A DNA stretch of 64,000 nucleotides from Granulicoccus phenolivorans DSM 17626 = NBRC 107789 = JCM 15570 (GCF_000423085.1 NZ_AUHH01000012.1:37688-101687); one strand, 5' to 3'. Numbered from the stretch's first letter, positions 24,457 to 34,676 are shown. Numbers and translations: made by a program. The notes: generated from the sequence alone by a model not told the origin.

Positions 24457-27309
24457 GTGCTCATCTGGCTGCTGATCCACTTCTTGGCAGCCGTATGTGC
24501 GCCCCTTCTGGTGAAGGTACTGGGTCGCAAAGCGTTCTGGCTGCTGGCCCTGCCCAGTGCCGGGACCGCGGTCTGGGCGCTGCTGAACATCGGCTGGACC
24601 CAGACCCCCCACGAGGAGCGCTATCCGGTCGTACCCTCGATCAACGCCGCCCTCGACTTCCGGATCGATTCTCTCTCCTGGGTCTTCACCCTCGTCGTCT
24701 CGGTCGTCGGCGCGGCCGTGCTGGCCTACTGCGCCGGCTACTTCTCCAACAAGGAGACCGATCTCTACCGGTTCGCGGCCCACCTGACCGGGTTCGCCGG
24801 CGTGATGCTCGGTCTGGTCTGGGCGGACAACCTGCTCGGGCTCTACACGTTCTGGGAGATCACCACCGTGCTGTCCTACCTGCTGGTGGGACACCTGTCG
24901 GAGAAGGCCGAGAGCCGCGCCGCGGCCATGCAGGCCCTGGTGGTCACCACCTTCGGCGGCCTCGCGATGCTGGCCGGGATGATCATGCTCGGGCACGCCT
25001 CGGGCACCTACCGGGTCAGTGAGATCCTGGCCCATCCACCCGCCCCGAACGTCTACATCGGCGTCGCGCTGGCCCTGATGCTGGTCGGCGCGCTGACCAA
25101 GTCCGCCCAGGTGCCGTTCCACTTCTGGCTGCCCGGCGCGATGGCGGCCCCGACCCCGGTCTCGGCGTACCTGCACGCGGCCGCCATGGTGAAGGCCGGC
25201 ATCTATCTCATCGCCCGCTTCGCCCCGACCTTCGCCGACTACGATCCGTGGCGCTGGATGGTGTTCGCCTTCGGCGGGCTGACCATGCTCATCGGCGGCT
25301 ACCGCGCGATGCGCCAGACCGACCTCAAACTGATCCTGGCCTTCGGCACCGTCAGCCAGCTCGGCTTCCTGGTCATCCTGGTCGGCGGCGGTACCGCCGA
25401 CTTCGCCCTGGCCGGGATCACGCTGGTGGTCACCCACGCCATCTTCAAGTCCGGCCTGTTCCTGTCCGTCGGGGCGATCGACCACGCCACCGGCACCCGC
25501 GACATCCGCAGACTGAACGGCCTGGGCCGAAAGATGCCTGTCCTGGCCGTCGCGTCCACCCTGTGTGCGGCCTCGATGGCCGGGATCCCACCGCTGCTCG
25601 GCTTCGTCTCCAAAGAGGCCGCCTACACCGCAATGTGGAACTCCGACCACCCCTGGCAGCCGGTCATGCTCGTGGTGATCGTCGCCGGCTCCGTGCTCAC
25701 CTTCGCCTACAGCGCCCGCTTCGTCTGGGGCGCCTGGGCCACCAAGGATCCGGCCGCCGAGCGTACCGAGACCCACCCGAACCCTCCGGTCGTGGTCGCC
25801 CCGACCGTCCTGATGGCTGCCCTGTCGGTGCTGTTCGCGTACCCCAGCCCCCTGTTCGAACCGGTCGTGCGGCCCTGGACGAGCGGGATGCCCAGCTCCG
25901 AGCATCCGGTCCACCTCGGTCTGTGGCACGGCCTGACCCCGGCCCTGGGGCTCTCCGCGCTCACGATCGCCCTCGGCGTGGTCCTGTTCGTCTTCAAACG
26001 TCAGGTCTTCTCGATCCAGGCGGCGTTGCCCGATCTGCCGCGCGCCGCCCAGGGCTACCGGCTGATCATGCGCAGCCTGGACCGGCTCTCCCTGGAGAGC
26101 ACCGGCCTGTTCAGCCGCGGTTCGCTCCCGATGACGCTCACTACCGTCCTGGCCGTGTTCGTCCTGTTCCCCGGCAGCGCGGTGGCCGCGGCGTACCTGC
26201 ACCTGCCCGAGCTCAAGGTCGTCATCTGGGACCACCCCGCCCAGGCCCTGGTCGGCATCGTCATGGTCGCCGCCGCCATCGGCGCCATCCGGGCCCGGCG
26301 GCGCTTCCGCGGCGTCTTCCTGGTCGGGGTGACCGGCTACGGGACCGCTCTGCTGTTCCTGCTGCACGGCGCCCCGGACCTGGCCCTCACCCAGGTCCTG
26401 GTCGAGACCGTGTCCGTGGTCGTCTTCGTCCTGGTGCTGCGCCGGTTCTCCAGTCGCTTCCGCGATCAGTACTCCCTGATCGGCCGCGGCTGGCGCCTGG
26501 GCGTCGGCATTCTCTCCGGTGCGGTCTTCGCCGCCGCGGTGATGCTGGCCCCCCAGCTCCGGGTGGCGCCGCCGGATTCCACCTCGCTGCCGGTGAGCGC
26601 GTACCAGTTCGGTGGCGGGCTGAACATCGTCAACGTGATCCTGGTCGACACCCGGGCCTGGGACACCATGGGCGAGATCTCGGTCGTCCTGGTGGCCGCC
26701 ACCGGCGTCGCGTCCCTGATCTTCCTGCGGCAGGCGACCTTCTCCGATCTACTGCAGCGCATCCGGCAGACCCGCGACGTGGACCTGACCGCGCCGGGTC
26801 GCTGGATCAGTTCCGCCAAGGTGGTGCCGGACGAACGCCGCTCGCTGATGTTCGAGGTGGTCACCCGGCTGATCTTCCACGCCATCCAGGTCTGGTCGGT
26901 CTACCTGCTGCTGACCGGCCACAACGCCCCCGGCGGCGGTTTTGCGGCCGGCCTGGTCGCCGGCCTCGGCCTGACCGTGCGCTATCTCGCCGGCGGCGCC
27001 GCCGAACTGCGGGCCGCGATGCCGGTGATGCCGGGTACCCTGCTCGGCATCGGCCTGTTCCTGTCCGCCGGCGTCGGCCTGGTCTCGATGCTCGCCGGGG
27101 GAGCGGTGCTCCAATCGTGGACCTTCGACATTCCGGTCCCGCTGATCGGCAACGTGCACCTGGTCAGCTCGACGTTCTTCGATATCGGTGTCTACCTGGT
27201 GGTGATCGGGCTGATCCTCGATATTCTGCGCTCCCTGGGCGCCAACATCGACGGCCAGATCGCCCGCGCACCGGTGGGCAGCCAACTCGGACTGGGGGCA
27301 CGCCGATGA
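24457..27309 (+). CDS. mrpA: Mrp Na+/H+ antiporter subunit A fused to MnhB domain
   Basis: 950 residues. It is the large NuoL-like proton-translocating subunit, with conserved TKSAQVPFHFWLPGAM, the lysine-containing helix SAYLHAAAMVKAG and GIPPLLGFVSKEA. The MrpA-specific C-terminal region follows, and from about residue 790 an MnhB domain (TRLIFHAIQVWSVYLLLTGH, then NAPGGGFAAGL). The system therefore has six genes rather than seven. GTG 24457 follows AAGGAGG. A TAGACT -10 element lies at 24411-24416. The complex exports Na+ in exchange for H+ in pH and salt homeostasis. Confidence 0.95.
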   Translation: MLIWLLIHFLAAVCAPLLVKVLGRKAFWLLALPSAGTAVWALLNIGWTQTPHEERYPVVPSINAALDFRIDSLSWVFTLVVSVVGAAVLAYCAGYFSNKETDLYRFAAHLTGFAGVMLGLVWADNLLGLYTFWEITTVLSYLLVGHLSEKAESRAAAMQALVVTTFGGLAMLAGMIMLGHASGTYRVSEILAHPPAPNVYIGVALALMLVGALTKSAQVPFHFWLPGAMAAPTPVSAYLHAAAMVKAGIYLIARFAPTFADYDPWRWMVFAFGGLTMLIGGYRAMRQTDLKLILAFGTVSQLGFLVILVGGGTADFALAGITLVVTHAIFKSGLFLSVGAIDHATGTRDIRRLNGLGRKMPVLAVASTLCAASMAGIPPLLGFVSKEAAYTAMWNSDHPWQPVMLVVIVAGSVLTFAYSARFVWGAWATKDPAAERTETHPNPPVVVAPTVLMAALSVLFAYPSPLFEPVVRPWTSGMPSSEHPVHLGLWHGLTPALGLSALTIALGVVLFVFKRQVFSIQAALPDLPRAAQGYRLIMRSLDRLSLESTGLFSRGSLPMTLTTVLAVFVLFPGSAVAAAYLHLPELKVVIWDHPAQALVGIVMVAAAIGAIRARRRFRGVFLVGVTGYGTALLFLLHGAPDLALTQVLVETVSVVVFVLVLRRFSSRFRDQYSLIGRGWRLGVGILSGAVFAAAVMLAPQLRVAPPDSTSLPVSAYQFGGGLNIVNVILVDTRAWDTMGEISVVLVAATGVASLIFLRQATFSDLLQRIRQTRDVDLTAPGRWISSAKVVPDERRSLMFEVVTRLIFHAIQVWSVYLLLTGHNAPGGGFAAGLVAGLGLTVRYLAGGAAELRAAMPVMPGTLLGIGLFLSAGVGLVSMLAGGAVLQSWTFDIPVPLIGNVHLVSSTFFDIGVYLVVIGLILDILRSLGANIDGQIARAPVGSQLGLGARR

Positions 27310-27884
27310 CTGTCAGTCTGACCCTGGTCCTGATCGCCGGAGCACTGTTCGGCTGCGGAGTCACCCTGTTGCTGTCCCGCTCGCTGGTGCGGGCCCTGCT
27401 CGGGGTCCTGCTGATGGGCAATGGGGTCAACCTGGTCTTCCTGTTGGCCTCCGGACCGCCCGGGCGGACGCCGATCCTCACCGAGGCGGACAAGTCCGGC
27501 GTACCGATCGGGCCTGAGGGGATCTCCGACCCGCTGCCGCAGGCCTTCGTGCTGACCGCGATCGTGATCACCCTGGCCACCACCGCGTTCACCCTGGCGC
27601 TGGCCCACCGCTCCTGGCAGATCGGGCGGACCGATGTGGTCGCTGACGACGTCGAGTCGCAGCGTACGCACGAGCGCGCGGTCGCCAACGACATGTCCGA
27701 CTCCGACTTCGTCAGCACCGCCGAACCGGCCCCGCCGGAGGGACCCGACACCGAGTTCATCGAACGCGAGGGCCGCGACGTCTCCGCCGAGGAAGCCGAA
27801 GCGGAGACCGAGGAAGTGCCCGGCGCCGACGACGTTCCGGCCGGCGTGGGCGAAACCGGCCCCGGACCGGAGGGTCGCCCGTGA
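27306..27884 (+). CDS. mrpC: Mrp antiporter subunit C with acidic tail
   Basis: 192 residues. The first 105 form three membrane spans of the NuoK-like MrpC family (LLSRSLVRALLGVLLMGNGV, DPLPQAFVLTAIVI). A further 80 residues (about 110-192) are acidic and disordered-looking (TEEVPGADDV), longer than in most MrpC proteins. It overlaps mrpA by 4 bp and mrpD by 4 bp. Confidence 0.93.
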   Translation: MTVSLTLVLIAGALFGCGVTLLLSRSLVRALLGVLLMGNGVNLVFLLASGPPGRTPILTEADKSGVPIGPEGISDPLPQAFVLTAIVITLATTAFTLALAHRSWQIGRTDVVADDVESQRTHERAVANDMSDSDFVSTAEPAPPEGPDTEFIEREGRDVSAEEAEAETEEVPGADDVPAGVGETGPGPEGRP

Positions 27885-29401
27885 ACATCGACCCGACCGT
27901 CCTGATCCCGCTGCCGGTGGTCATCCCGCTGGTGGCCGCCGGCCTGACCCTGGTCACCAGCCGCCTCGCCTGGATCCAGCGCGCGATCTCCGGGACCGCC
28001 CTGGGCCTGGTCGTCGCGGTCTCGGCCGCCCTGGTCTGGCTCACCGACCACGGCGACCCGATGGCGATGGTGGTCGGCAACTGGTCGGTCACCGAAGGCA
28101 TCGTGCTCATCGTGGACCGGCTCTCCGCCCTGATGCTGCTGGTCTCCACGGTGGTCACCCTCGGGGTGATGCTGTTCTCCGCCGGCCGCGGTATCTCCTC
28201 CGACGACGACGAACACGACGGCGAAGCGCCGCTGCCGATCTTCCATCCCACGCTGCTGGTGCTGTCCGCGGGGGTGTCGACGACCTTCCTGACCGGCGAC
28301 CTGTTCCACATGTACGTCGGCTTCGAGATGCTGCTGTTCGCCAGCTTCGTGCTGCTCACCCTCGGCGGTACGCAGGACCGGGTCCGGGCCGGCATCAACT
28401 ACGTCCTGGTCAACCTGTTGTCCTCGATGGTCTTCCTGACCGCGATCGGGATGGTGTACGCCGCGACCGGCACGGTGAACCTGGCGCGGCTGGCGCAACG
28501 GCTACCCCTGCTGTCGGAGGACACCCAGCTCGCGCTGCAACTGATGCTGCTGCTCGGCTTCTCGATCAAGGCGGCCGTCTTCCCGATGTCGGCCTGGCTG
28601 CCGGACTCCTACCCGACCGCCTCGGCCCCGGTCACCGCGGTGTTCGCCGGCCTGCTCACCAAGGTCGGGGTGTACGCGATCCTGCGTACCCAGACCCTGC
28701 TGTTCCCCGGCGACCGGGTGCAGACCATGCTGCTCGTCGCGGCCGTCCTGACGATGTTGGTGGGCATCCTCGGCGCCGTCGCCCAGGACGACATCAAACG
28801 AATCCTGTCCTACACGTTGGTCTCCCACATCGGCTACATGCTGTTCGGTATCGCGCTGGGCAATCAGGCCGGGGTGAGTGCGGCGATCTTCTACGTGGTG
28901 CACCACATCCTGGTGCAGACCACCCTGTTCCTGGTCACCGGCCTGGTGGAACTGCGCGCCGGATCCACCTCGTTGAAATCGCTCGGCGGCCTGATCGGGA
29001 TCGCCCCGCTGACCAGCCTGCTCTACTTCATCCCCGCGATGAACCTGTCCGGGATCCCGCCGCTGTCGGGGTTCCTCGGCAAGGTCGGGCTGATCCAGGC
29101 CGGGGTCGAGCAGGGGTCGCCACTGGCGTACGTGGTGATCGGGGGTGCGCTGCTGACCAGCCTGATCACCCTGTACGCCATGGCCCGCGTCTGGGCCCGG
29201 GCGTTCTGGCGGGACCCGGTGGAGGAGGCCCCGCAGGCCCCGCAGAAGATCACCGCCGGGGTGATCATCCCGACCGCCCTGCTGGTGGCCTGCACGATGT
29301 CGCTGACGGTGTTCGCCGGCCCGCTGTACCGGATGACCGATGCCGCCGCGCTGGCCCTGCTGGAGCGGACGCCGTACATCACCGCGGTGCTCGGGCTGTG
29401 A
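27881..29401 (+). CDS. mrpD: Mrp antiporter subunit D
   Basis: 506 residues, a NuoM/NuoN-like proton channel with about 14 membrane spans. Key motifs are the MLLVSTVVTLGVMLF region, the Glu in YVGFEMLLFASFVLL, KAAVFPMSAWLPDSYPTASA and GIPPLSGFLGKVGL. GTG 27881 overlaps the mrpC stop. Confidence 0.95.
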   Translation: MNIDPTVLIPLPVVIPLVAAGLTLVTSRLAWIQRAISGTALGLVVAVSAALVWLTDHGDPMAMVVGNWSVTEGIVLIVDRLSALMLLVSTVVTLGVMLFSAGRGISSDDDEHDGEAPLPIFHPTLLVLSAGVSTTFLTGDLFHMYVGFEMLLFASFVLLTLGGTQDRVRAGINYVLVNLLSSMVFLTAIGMVYAATGTVNLARLAQRLPLLSEDTQLALQLMLLLGFSIKAAVFPMSAWLPDSYPTASAPVTAVFAGLLTKVGVYAILRTQTLLFPGDRVQTMLLVAAVLTMLVGILGAVAQDDIKRILSYTLVSHIGYMLFGIALGNQAGVSAAIFYVVHHILVQTTLFLVTGLVELRAGSTSLKSLGGLIGIAPLTSLLYFIPAMNLSGIPPLSGFLGKVGLIQAGVEQGSPLAYVVIGGALLTSLITLYAMARVWARAFWRDPVEEAPQAPQKITAGVIIPTALLVACTMSLTVFAGPLYRMTDAAALALLERTPYITAVLGL

Positions 29402-29417
29402 CGGGGCAGGTGATGAG

Positions 29418-29957
29418 ATGAAGCAGAAACTGTGGCGGCTGTACCGCTCGGCCCGGCTCGGCTCGATCCTGGCCCTGACCCTGCTGTGGGTCGCGCTGTG
29501 GGGCCGGCCGAGTGTCGGCACCTTCGTCCTCGGGTTCCTGATCGCCGCCGCGTCGGTCCACCTGTTCCCGATGCCGCGGGCCGGCTCCCGGTTGAAGATC
29601 CATCCGGTGTGGTTGTGCTGGCTCCTGCTGGTCTTCTTCCACGACCTGGTGGTGGCCAGTTTCGTCGTCGGCTTCAAGGCGATCCGGCCCAGTGGCGTCG
29701 CCCGGGGCCGCATCGTCACGGTGCAGTTGCAGGGGCACAACGACTTCCGGCGGGTGATGACCGCCGAACTGACCTCCCTGGTGCCCGGGACGGTGGTGAT
29801 CGACCTGGACGGGGCCACCAGCGAGATGGTGGTACATATTCTGGATCATGCCGATGACGCGCGGGTCGCCCGCGAGGTGGCGCACATCCACGCCCTCGAG
29901 TTGCGGGTCCGCAAGGCGTTCGGGGGGCTGGAACCGCAGGAATGGGAGGACGCATGA
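29418..29957 (+). CDS. mrpE: Mrp antiporter subunit E
   Basis: 179 residues with two or three N-terminal membrane spans (LGSILALTLLWVALWG, then VGTFVLGFLIAAASVHLFP and WLCWLLLVFFHDLVVA). A cytoplasmic domain ends TVVIDLDG, ATSEMVVHILDH. Subunit E is needed for assembly or activity of the Mrp complex. ATG 29418 is 16 bases after mrpD. Confidence 0.92.
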   Translation: MKQKLWRLYRSARLGSILALTLLWVALWGRPSVGTFVLGFLIAAASVHLFPMPRAGSRLKIHPVWLCWLLLVFFHDLVVASFVVGFKAIRPSGVARGRIVTVQLQGHNDFRRVMTAELTSLVPGTVVIDLDGATSEMVVHILDHADDARVAREVAHIHALELRVRKAFGGLEPQEWEDA

Positions 29958-30259
29958 GCGACCCGAGGATGATCATCTTCGCCGTGTGTGCGGTGATGCT
30001 GACGATTTCGGCGATCCTGGCGCTGTACCGGATCGTGCGTGGCCCGTCGGTGCTGAACCGTGCGCTGGCCTCCGACCTGATCGTGTCCATCCTGATCTGT
30101 GCCCTGGGCATCCTGATCGTCTCCCGCCGCGACGAATGGTCGCTGCCGATCGTGGTGTCGCTGTCCCTGCTCGCCTTCGTCTCCTCGGTCGCGGTGGCAC
30201 GCTTCATGCCGCGCTCGCGACCGGTCTACAGTGAGCCGCACGACATGCAGGAGGAATGA
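29954..30259 (+). CDS. mrpF: Mrp antiporter subunit F
   Basis: 101 residues with three membrane spans and the family motif YRIVRGPSVLNRALASDLIV. ATG 29954 overlaps the mrpE stop by 4 bp; an upstream ATG 29942 is less likely. Confidence 0.93.
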   Translation: MSDPRMIIFAVCAVMLTISAILALYRIVRGPSVLNRALASDLIVSILICALGILIVSRRDEWSLPIVVSLSLLAFVSSVAVARFMPRSRPVYSEPHDMQEE

Positions 30260-30260
30260 G

Positions 30261-30665
30261 ATGGACACCGTCAACCTCATCCTGGACTGGGCCGGTGCGG
30301 TGCTGCTGCTGGCCGGAGCGGTGCTCTGTCTGCTGGCCGCCATCGGGCTGAACCGGTTCCCCGACCTGCTCTCCCGCATGCACGCCACCACCAAGCCGCA
30401 GGTCCTGGGCATCATCCTGGTGATGTTCGCCATCGCGATCACCCTGCGCTCGCTGTCGGTGCTGGCCACCACGCTGCTGGTGATCCTGTTCCAGATGCTC
30501 ACCGCCCCGGTCGCCTCGCACATGATCGCCCGCGCGGCCGTGCTGGCCGGGCAGGTCGACCTCAGTCAGGGCGGCGCCGACTGTGTCCCCGCCGACGACG
30601 CGGCCAACCTCGACCCGCCCAGCGACGACTCCGACGAGCCTGCCGAGGAGGGCAGCCGTGCCTGA
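30261..30665 (+). CDS. mrpG: Mrp antiporter subunit G
   Basis: 134 residues. Three membrane spans with GLNRFPDLLSRMHATTKPQ, the hallmark of MnhG/MrpG, then a 35-residue acidic tail (DDSDEPAEEGS). GAGGAATG precedes ATG 30261. It overlaps the DUF5703 gene. Confidence 0.94.
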   Translation: MDTVNLILDWAGAVLLLAGAVLCLLAAIGLNRFPDLLSRMHATTKPQVLGIILVMFAIAITLRSLSVLATTLLVILFQMLTAPVASHMIARAAVLAGQVDLSQGGADCVPADDAANLDPPSDDSDEPAEEGSRA

Positions 30666-30900
30666 TCGCCCACCGGTCCTGGCCGACCGGACCCGCGTAC
30701 CCACCGACCGTCCCGGGGTGGAGTACGAGATCGAGAAGGTCCGCCTGGACAGCACCTGGTCGCGCAACGCGATCCGCCGCCTGCTGACCGACCGGGCCGA
30801 GTACGGCGGCTGGGAGCTGATGCGCCTGCGCCGCTACCGCGACGGGTCCCGCGAGATCTGGGTACGCCGCAAGGCGGTCCGGGTCCGCACCACCTGGTGA
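30658..30900 (+). CDS. DUF5703 family small protein
   Basis: 80 residues ending GGWELMRLRRYRDGSREIWV, then RRK, which matches the small actinobacterial DUF5703 family of unknown function. GTG 30658 overlaps the mrpG end by 8 bp, so it is the last gene of the Mrp operon. No membrane segment is present. Confidence 0.8.
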   Translation: MPDRPPVLADRTRVPTDRPGVEYEIEKVRLDSTWSRNAIRRLLTDRAEYGGWELMRLRRYRDGSREIWVRRKAVRVRTTW

Positions 30901-30938
30901 AGCCCCCGGCGCCGACCCACCGTGGCGCCCGGGCCGGG

Positions 30939-31904
30939 TCAGCCGGGCCGGCCCGGATTGGGTCCGCCGGAGACGTCGTCCAGGGCGGCGACGATCTCGG
31001 CCGGCAGCGGCCCCTTCTCCTCGGTCCGCAGACAGGCGGCCAACTGCTCCGCCGTCCGGGCCCCGAGCAGCGGCGCGGTGACCGTCGGCGCGTCGCGGAC
31101 CCACAGCAGCGCGACCTCCAGCGGGGTCAGCCCCAGCCCGTCCGCGGCCCGCGCGACCGCGGCCACCACCCCCTGGGAGCGCGGCTCCAGATAGGGCTCG
31201 ACGAACCAGGAGAAATGGCTCGCGCCCCGGGAGTCCCGCGGGGTGCCGCCGCGATACTTGCCGGTCAGCACGCCGCGGCCCAGCGGTGACCAGGGAAAGA
31301 AGCCCAGCCCGAGATCGCGGCAGGCCGGCAGGATCTCCACCTCGGCGCGGCGCGCGAGCAGCGAATATTCCACCTGCGCACTGGTGATCGGCGTACGCCC
31401 GGGCACCGCGGCCTGCCAGGTCGCCGCGCGGGCGGTCTGCCAGCCGATGAAGTTGGACAGGCCGATGTAGCGGACCTTCCCCGAGCGGACCGCCTGATCC
31501 ATCGCTTCCAGGGTCTCCGCCAACGGCGCCTCACCCCAGGCATGGACCTGCCAGATGTCGATCCAGTCGGTCTGCAGGCGCCGCAGCGAATCGTCCAGAT
31601 CGGCCAGCAGCGCCCGCCGCGAGGTGTCCACGACCCGCTGCCCGTGCCGCGGGACGAAGCCCGCCTTCGTGGCGATGACCAGGTCCGAGCGGGGCACATC
31701 GGTGTGGGTCAGTTCCCCGATCACCCGTTCCGCCTCGCCGTGCCCGTACGCCGCCGCGGTGTCGAGAAGCGTGCCGCCCGCCTCGGCGAAGGTGGTCAAC
31801 AACCGGCGCGACTGTTCCCGGGAGGTGTCCCGGCCCCAGGTCATCGTGCCCAACCCGAGCCGGGAGACCTGCAGTCCGGAGTCGCCGACAGTTCGCATCT
31901 CCAT
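30939..31904 (-). CDS. Aldo/keto reductase
   Basis: 321 residues of the NADPH-dependent TIM-barrel family. The catalytic tetrad is visible: Asp in LLDTAAAYG, Tyr in AAAYGHGE, Lys in IATKAGF and His in IWQVHAWG. The NADP site includes SPLGRGVLTGKY and LGARTAEQL. The substrate is unknown. A TAGGGT -10 (31913-31918, leftward) sits eight bases before the ATG, so the mRNA is leaderless. Confidence 0.93.
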   Translation of the reverse strand: MEMRTVGDSGLQVSRLGLGTMTWGRDTSREQSRRLLTTFAEAGGTLLDTAAAYGHGEAERVIGELTHTDVPRSDLVIATKAGFVPRHGQRVVDTSRRALLADLDDSLRRLQTDWIDIWQVHAWGEAPLAETLEAMDQAVRSGKVRYIGLSNFIGWQTARAATWQAAVPGRTPITSAQVEYSLLARRAEVEILPACRDLGLGFFPWSPLGRGVLTGKYRGGTPRDSRGASHFSWFVEPYLEPRSQGVVAAVARAADGLGLTPLEVALLWVRDAPTVTAPLLGARTAEQLAACLRTEEKGPLPAEIVAALDDVSGGPNPGRPG

Positions 31905-31965
31905 GGGGTCAGACCCTAACGCAACTCGACCGCGGTCGGATCCAGCGCGGCATCGACGGCCGGAT

Positions 31966-32820
31966 TCACCCCTGGGCGAGCGGGTGCAGGGTGCCGTTCA
32001 GCAACAGGACGGCCACCACCGCGGCCAGGATCCAGCGATAGATCACAAACGGCTTGAAGTTGTGCGTGGACACATAGCGCAGCAGCCAGTGGATGACCGC
32101 CAGGCCGATGGCGAACGCCAGCAGCGTCGCGACCGCGATCATCCCCCAGTTGGCATTCGGATCGCCCGGGATGTCCTTGAGCTTGAACAGCCCGGACGCG
32201 AACACCGCCGGGATCGCCAGCAGGAAGGAGTACCGGGCGGCGGCCTCGCGGGTGTAGCCCATGAACAGACCGCCGGCGATCGTGCCGCCGGACCGCGACA
32301 CCCCGGGGACCAGCGCGCAGGCCTGCCACAGGCCGTACAGCAGACCGTCCTTCCAGCTCAGGTCCGCCAGCGTCTTGGTGTTGCGCGGTACGCCATTGAC
32401 CCGGCGGGAGGCCATCGCGTCGGCGATCCAGATCACCACACCGAACCCGGCCAGCATCGCGACCGTGATCCACAGGTTGCGCAGGGTATGGTCGATCGCG
32501 TCCTGGAACAGCACCCCGAGCACCCCGATCGGCACCGACCCGATGATGATCAGCCAGCCCATCCGGGCATCGGGGTCGTTGCGCGGGATCTTTCCGAACA
32601 GGGAGAGGAACCAGTGCTTGATGATCCGACCGATGTCCTTGGCGAAGTACAGGACCACGGCGGTCTCGGTACCCAGCTGGGTGATCGCGGTGAAAGCGGC
32701 GCCCGGGTCATGACCGCCGAGGAGTTGGCCGACGATGGAAACATGGGCGCTGGAGGAGATCGGCAGAAACTCCGTCAGGCCCTGGACCACGCCCAGGACA
32801 ATGGCATCCAGCCAGTTCAT
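31966..32820 (-). CDS. uppP: Undecaprenyl-diphosphatase UppP/BacA
   Basis: 284 residues, seven or eight membrane spans. Signatures are [18 protein letters not shown] with the catalytic Glu, and [20 protein letters not shown]. It recycles the lipid carrier of cell wall synthesis by removing phosphate from undecaprenyl diphosphate. ATG 32820 has GGAAAGGAAATC upstream; an N-terminal extension to 32910 is rejected. Confidence 0.96.
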   Translation of the reverse strand: MNWLDAIVLGVVQGLTEFLPISSSAHVSIVGQLLGGHDPGAAFTAITQLGTETAVVLYFAKDIGRIIKHWFLSLFGKIPRNDPDARMGWLIIIGSVPIGVLGVLFQDAIDHTLRNLWITVAMLAGFGVVIWIADAMASRRVNGVPRNTKTLADLSWKDGLLYGLWQACALVPGVSRSGGTIAGGLFMGYTREAAARYSFLLAIPAVFASGLFKLKDIPGDPNANWGMIAVATLLAFAIGLAVIHWLLRYVSTHNFKPFVIYRWILAAVVAVLLLNGTLHPLAQG

Positions 32821-32981
32821 AGGTGATTTCCTTTCCGGCGCGGGTCCCCGGCGGGGCACAGCGACCTTCGGAATCGTAGACCCGCCGGCGGTGTCGGGAA
32901 TCATCGGCAACGCCCCTGCCGCCGGATCGGGGACCCTGGTCTGACCCGGTGGTACCGGGGTCGCGCGCCGGAGGTGTTTGG

Positions 32982-33518
32982 ATGGGTCCCGTGACCATCC
33001 ACTCCGCGCATCCGTTCCTGCCCCCGCCCGAGCAGCGGGACCAACTGCGTCGCTTCCGGGGCCGGCTGGCGGCCCCGGTCACGGTGTGGACCACCGGGGT
33101 CGGGCGTACCCGCGAGGGCTGGACGCTGTCCTCGGTGCTGGTCGCCGACGGCGGCCCCGAGCGGCCGGCCGAGGTGCTCGGTCTGCTCGACGAGGACACC
33201 GACCTGGCCGATGCGCTGACCCCGGACGCCACCCTGGTGGTCAACCTGCTCGATCCCGGCCACACCCACCTCGCCGACGCGTTCGCCCGCCTCACCCCGG
33301 CCCCGGGTGGCCCGTTCCGGGTGGGGGACTGGACCGACACCGCCTGGGGGCCCCGGCTGGCCGGCGCCAGCTGGCTGGGCGCGCGGGTCCGCACCGCCCC
33401 CGGGTACGCCGGCTGGGCCCTGCTGGTGCGTGCGGTGATCGAGCACGTCGAGGTGGTCGACCAACCCGGCCTGGTGCATTGGCACGGCCGCTACCGCTCC
33501 CTGTCCCAGGAGCAGTAG
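32982..33518 (+). CDS. Flavin reductase-like domain protein
   Basis: 178 residues. The split-barrel FMN-binding fold of flavin reductase-like proteins is suggested by the opening [27 protein letters not shown] and the end [24 protein letters not shown] lies eight bases before ATG 32982. It is convergent with the phenol hydroxylase operon. Its reductase activity and partner are unproven; the phenol hydroxylase has its own reductase. Confidence 0.7.
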   Translation: MGPVTIHSAHPFLPPPEQRDQLRRFRGRLAAPVTVWTTGVGRTREGWTLSSVLVADGGPERPAEVLGLLDEDTDLADALTPDATLVVNLLDPGHTHLADAFARLTPAPGGPFRVGDWTDTAWGPRLAGASWLGARVRTAPGYAGWALLVRAVIEHVEVVDQPGLVHWHGRYRSLSQEQ

Positions 33519-33539
33519 CGGCCGTGGAACAGGGCTCGT

Positions 33540-34604
33540 TCAGCGCTTGATCAGCGGCGAGTTCAGCCCGGTCTGCTTGTCACCCTCGTTGAAGAAGTCC
33601 TCGTGGAAGATGTCGCGGGGGAACAGCCGGCGACTCATGAACGACTTCAGGCAGCCCTCGACCATGCCCGGGGAGCCACACATGTAGCCCTGGTAGCCGG
33701 TCAGCTTGTCGAAGTCCTCCTCCATCGCGGTGGTCACCAGACCGCCGCGGTAGCCCTCGGTGGGCTCCTCGTCGGAGACACAGGCGTGGTAGGTGAACTG
33801 GTCGGGGTACTCCTCGGCGAGTTCGCGGAAGTAGTCCACGTCGTAGAGGTCGGCGGCGGTGCGGCCACCGGCGTACAGGGTGATGTGGCCCTCGTACTCC
33901 TCGTTCAGCAGCGCATGCTTGACCATCGCGGCCAGCGGCGCCATCCCGGTGCCGCCGCCCATCATGACCACCGGCTTGTCCTCCCAGGTCCGCAGCACGA
34001 ACTTGCCGTAGGGACCGGAGAGCTCGACCTTGTCACCGACCGCGGCGTTCTTGAACAGCCAGCCGTCGGTGGCCACGCCACCGGGGACGTTGCGGACCTG
34101 GAACTCCACGATCCGGTTCTCGGTGGGGGAGTTGGCCATCGACCAGGTGCGGTCGACGTGTTCGGTGCCCGGCACGATGACCTTCATGTACTGACCGGCG
34201 TTGAAGTGCAGGTCGCGGTCGAGTTCGATCCGCAGCCGCTTGATGTCGCGGGCGATGTCGCTGATCTCGACGATGGTGCCGGTGTAGTCCTGCACCGGGA
34301 AGACCTCGAGTTCCTCGTCCACGTCGATGTCGGCCTCGAGGGTGACATCGCTCTGCGGGCGGGCGCAGCAGGTCAGGGTCTTGCCCTCCTCGCGTTCGAA
34401 GTCCATCAGCGCGAACGAGGACGCCTCGCCGTGATCCACCTCGCCGTCGAGGATCTCGACCTTGCAGGTGGCGCAGGTGCCGTGGGTACAGGAGTGGGGC
34501 AGCCAGACGCCGGCGCGCAGGCAGGCTTCCAGGATGGTCTGGCCGGCGGGAACCTCGACCTCGCGGCCGAGGGGTTCAACGGTGACAGTAAAGGTCTCGC
34601 TCAT
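33540..34604 (-). CDS. dmpP: Phenol hydroxylase reductase component (P5)
   Basis: 354 residues. An N-terminal plant-type 2Fe-2S ferredoxin domain has Cys39, Cys44, Cys47 (SCTHGTCATC) and Cys79 (LTCCARP). An FAD domain follows (RTWSMANSP), then an NAD(P)H domain (MGGGTGMAP, YMCGSPGMVE). It transfers electrons from NADH to the diiron hydroxylase. It resembles DmpP rather than PaaE, where the ferredoxin domain is C-terminal. Last gene of the operon, separated from dmpO by a strong hairpin. Confidence 0.93.
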   Translation of the reverse strand: MSETFTVTVEPLGREVEVPAGQTILEACLRAGVWLPHSCTHGTCATCKVEILDGEVDHGEASSFALMDFEREEGKTLTCCARPQSDVTLEADIDVDEELEVFPVQDYTGTIVEISDIARDIKRLRIELDRDLHFNAGQYMKVIVPGTEHVDRTWSMANSPTENRIVEFQVRNVPGGVATDGWLFKNAAVGDKVELSGPYGKFVLRTWEDKPVVMMGGGTGMAPLAAMVKHALLNEEYEGHITLYAGGRTAADLYDVDYFRELAEEYPDQFTYHACVSDEEPTEGYRGGLVTTAMEEDFDKLTGYQGYMCGSPGMVEGCLKSFMSRRLFPRDIFHEDFFNEGDKQTGLNSPLIKR

Positions 34605-34676
34605 GGCGGTGGTTCCTAGTCGACGGTGACAGTGATGGGGAGCCGGCTGCGTCCGACACAGCGGCAAAATGATCGG

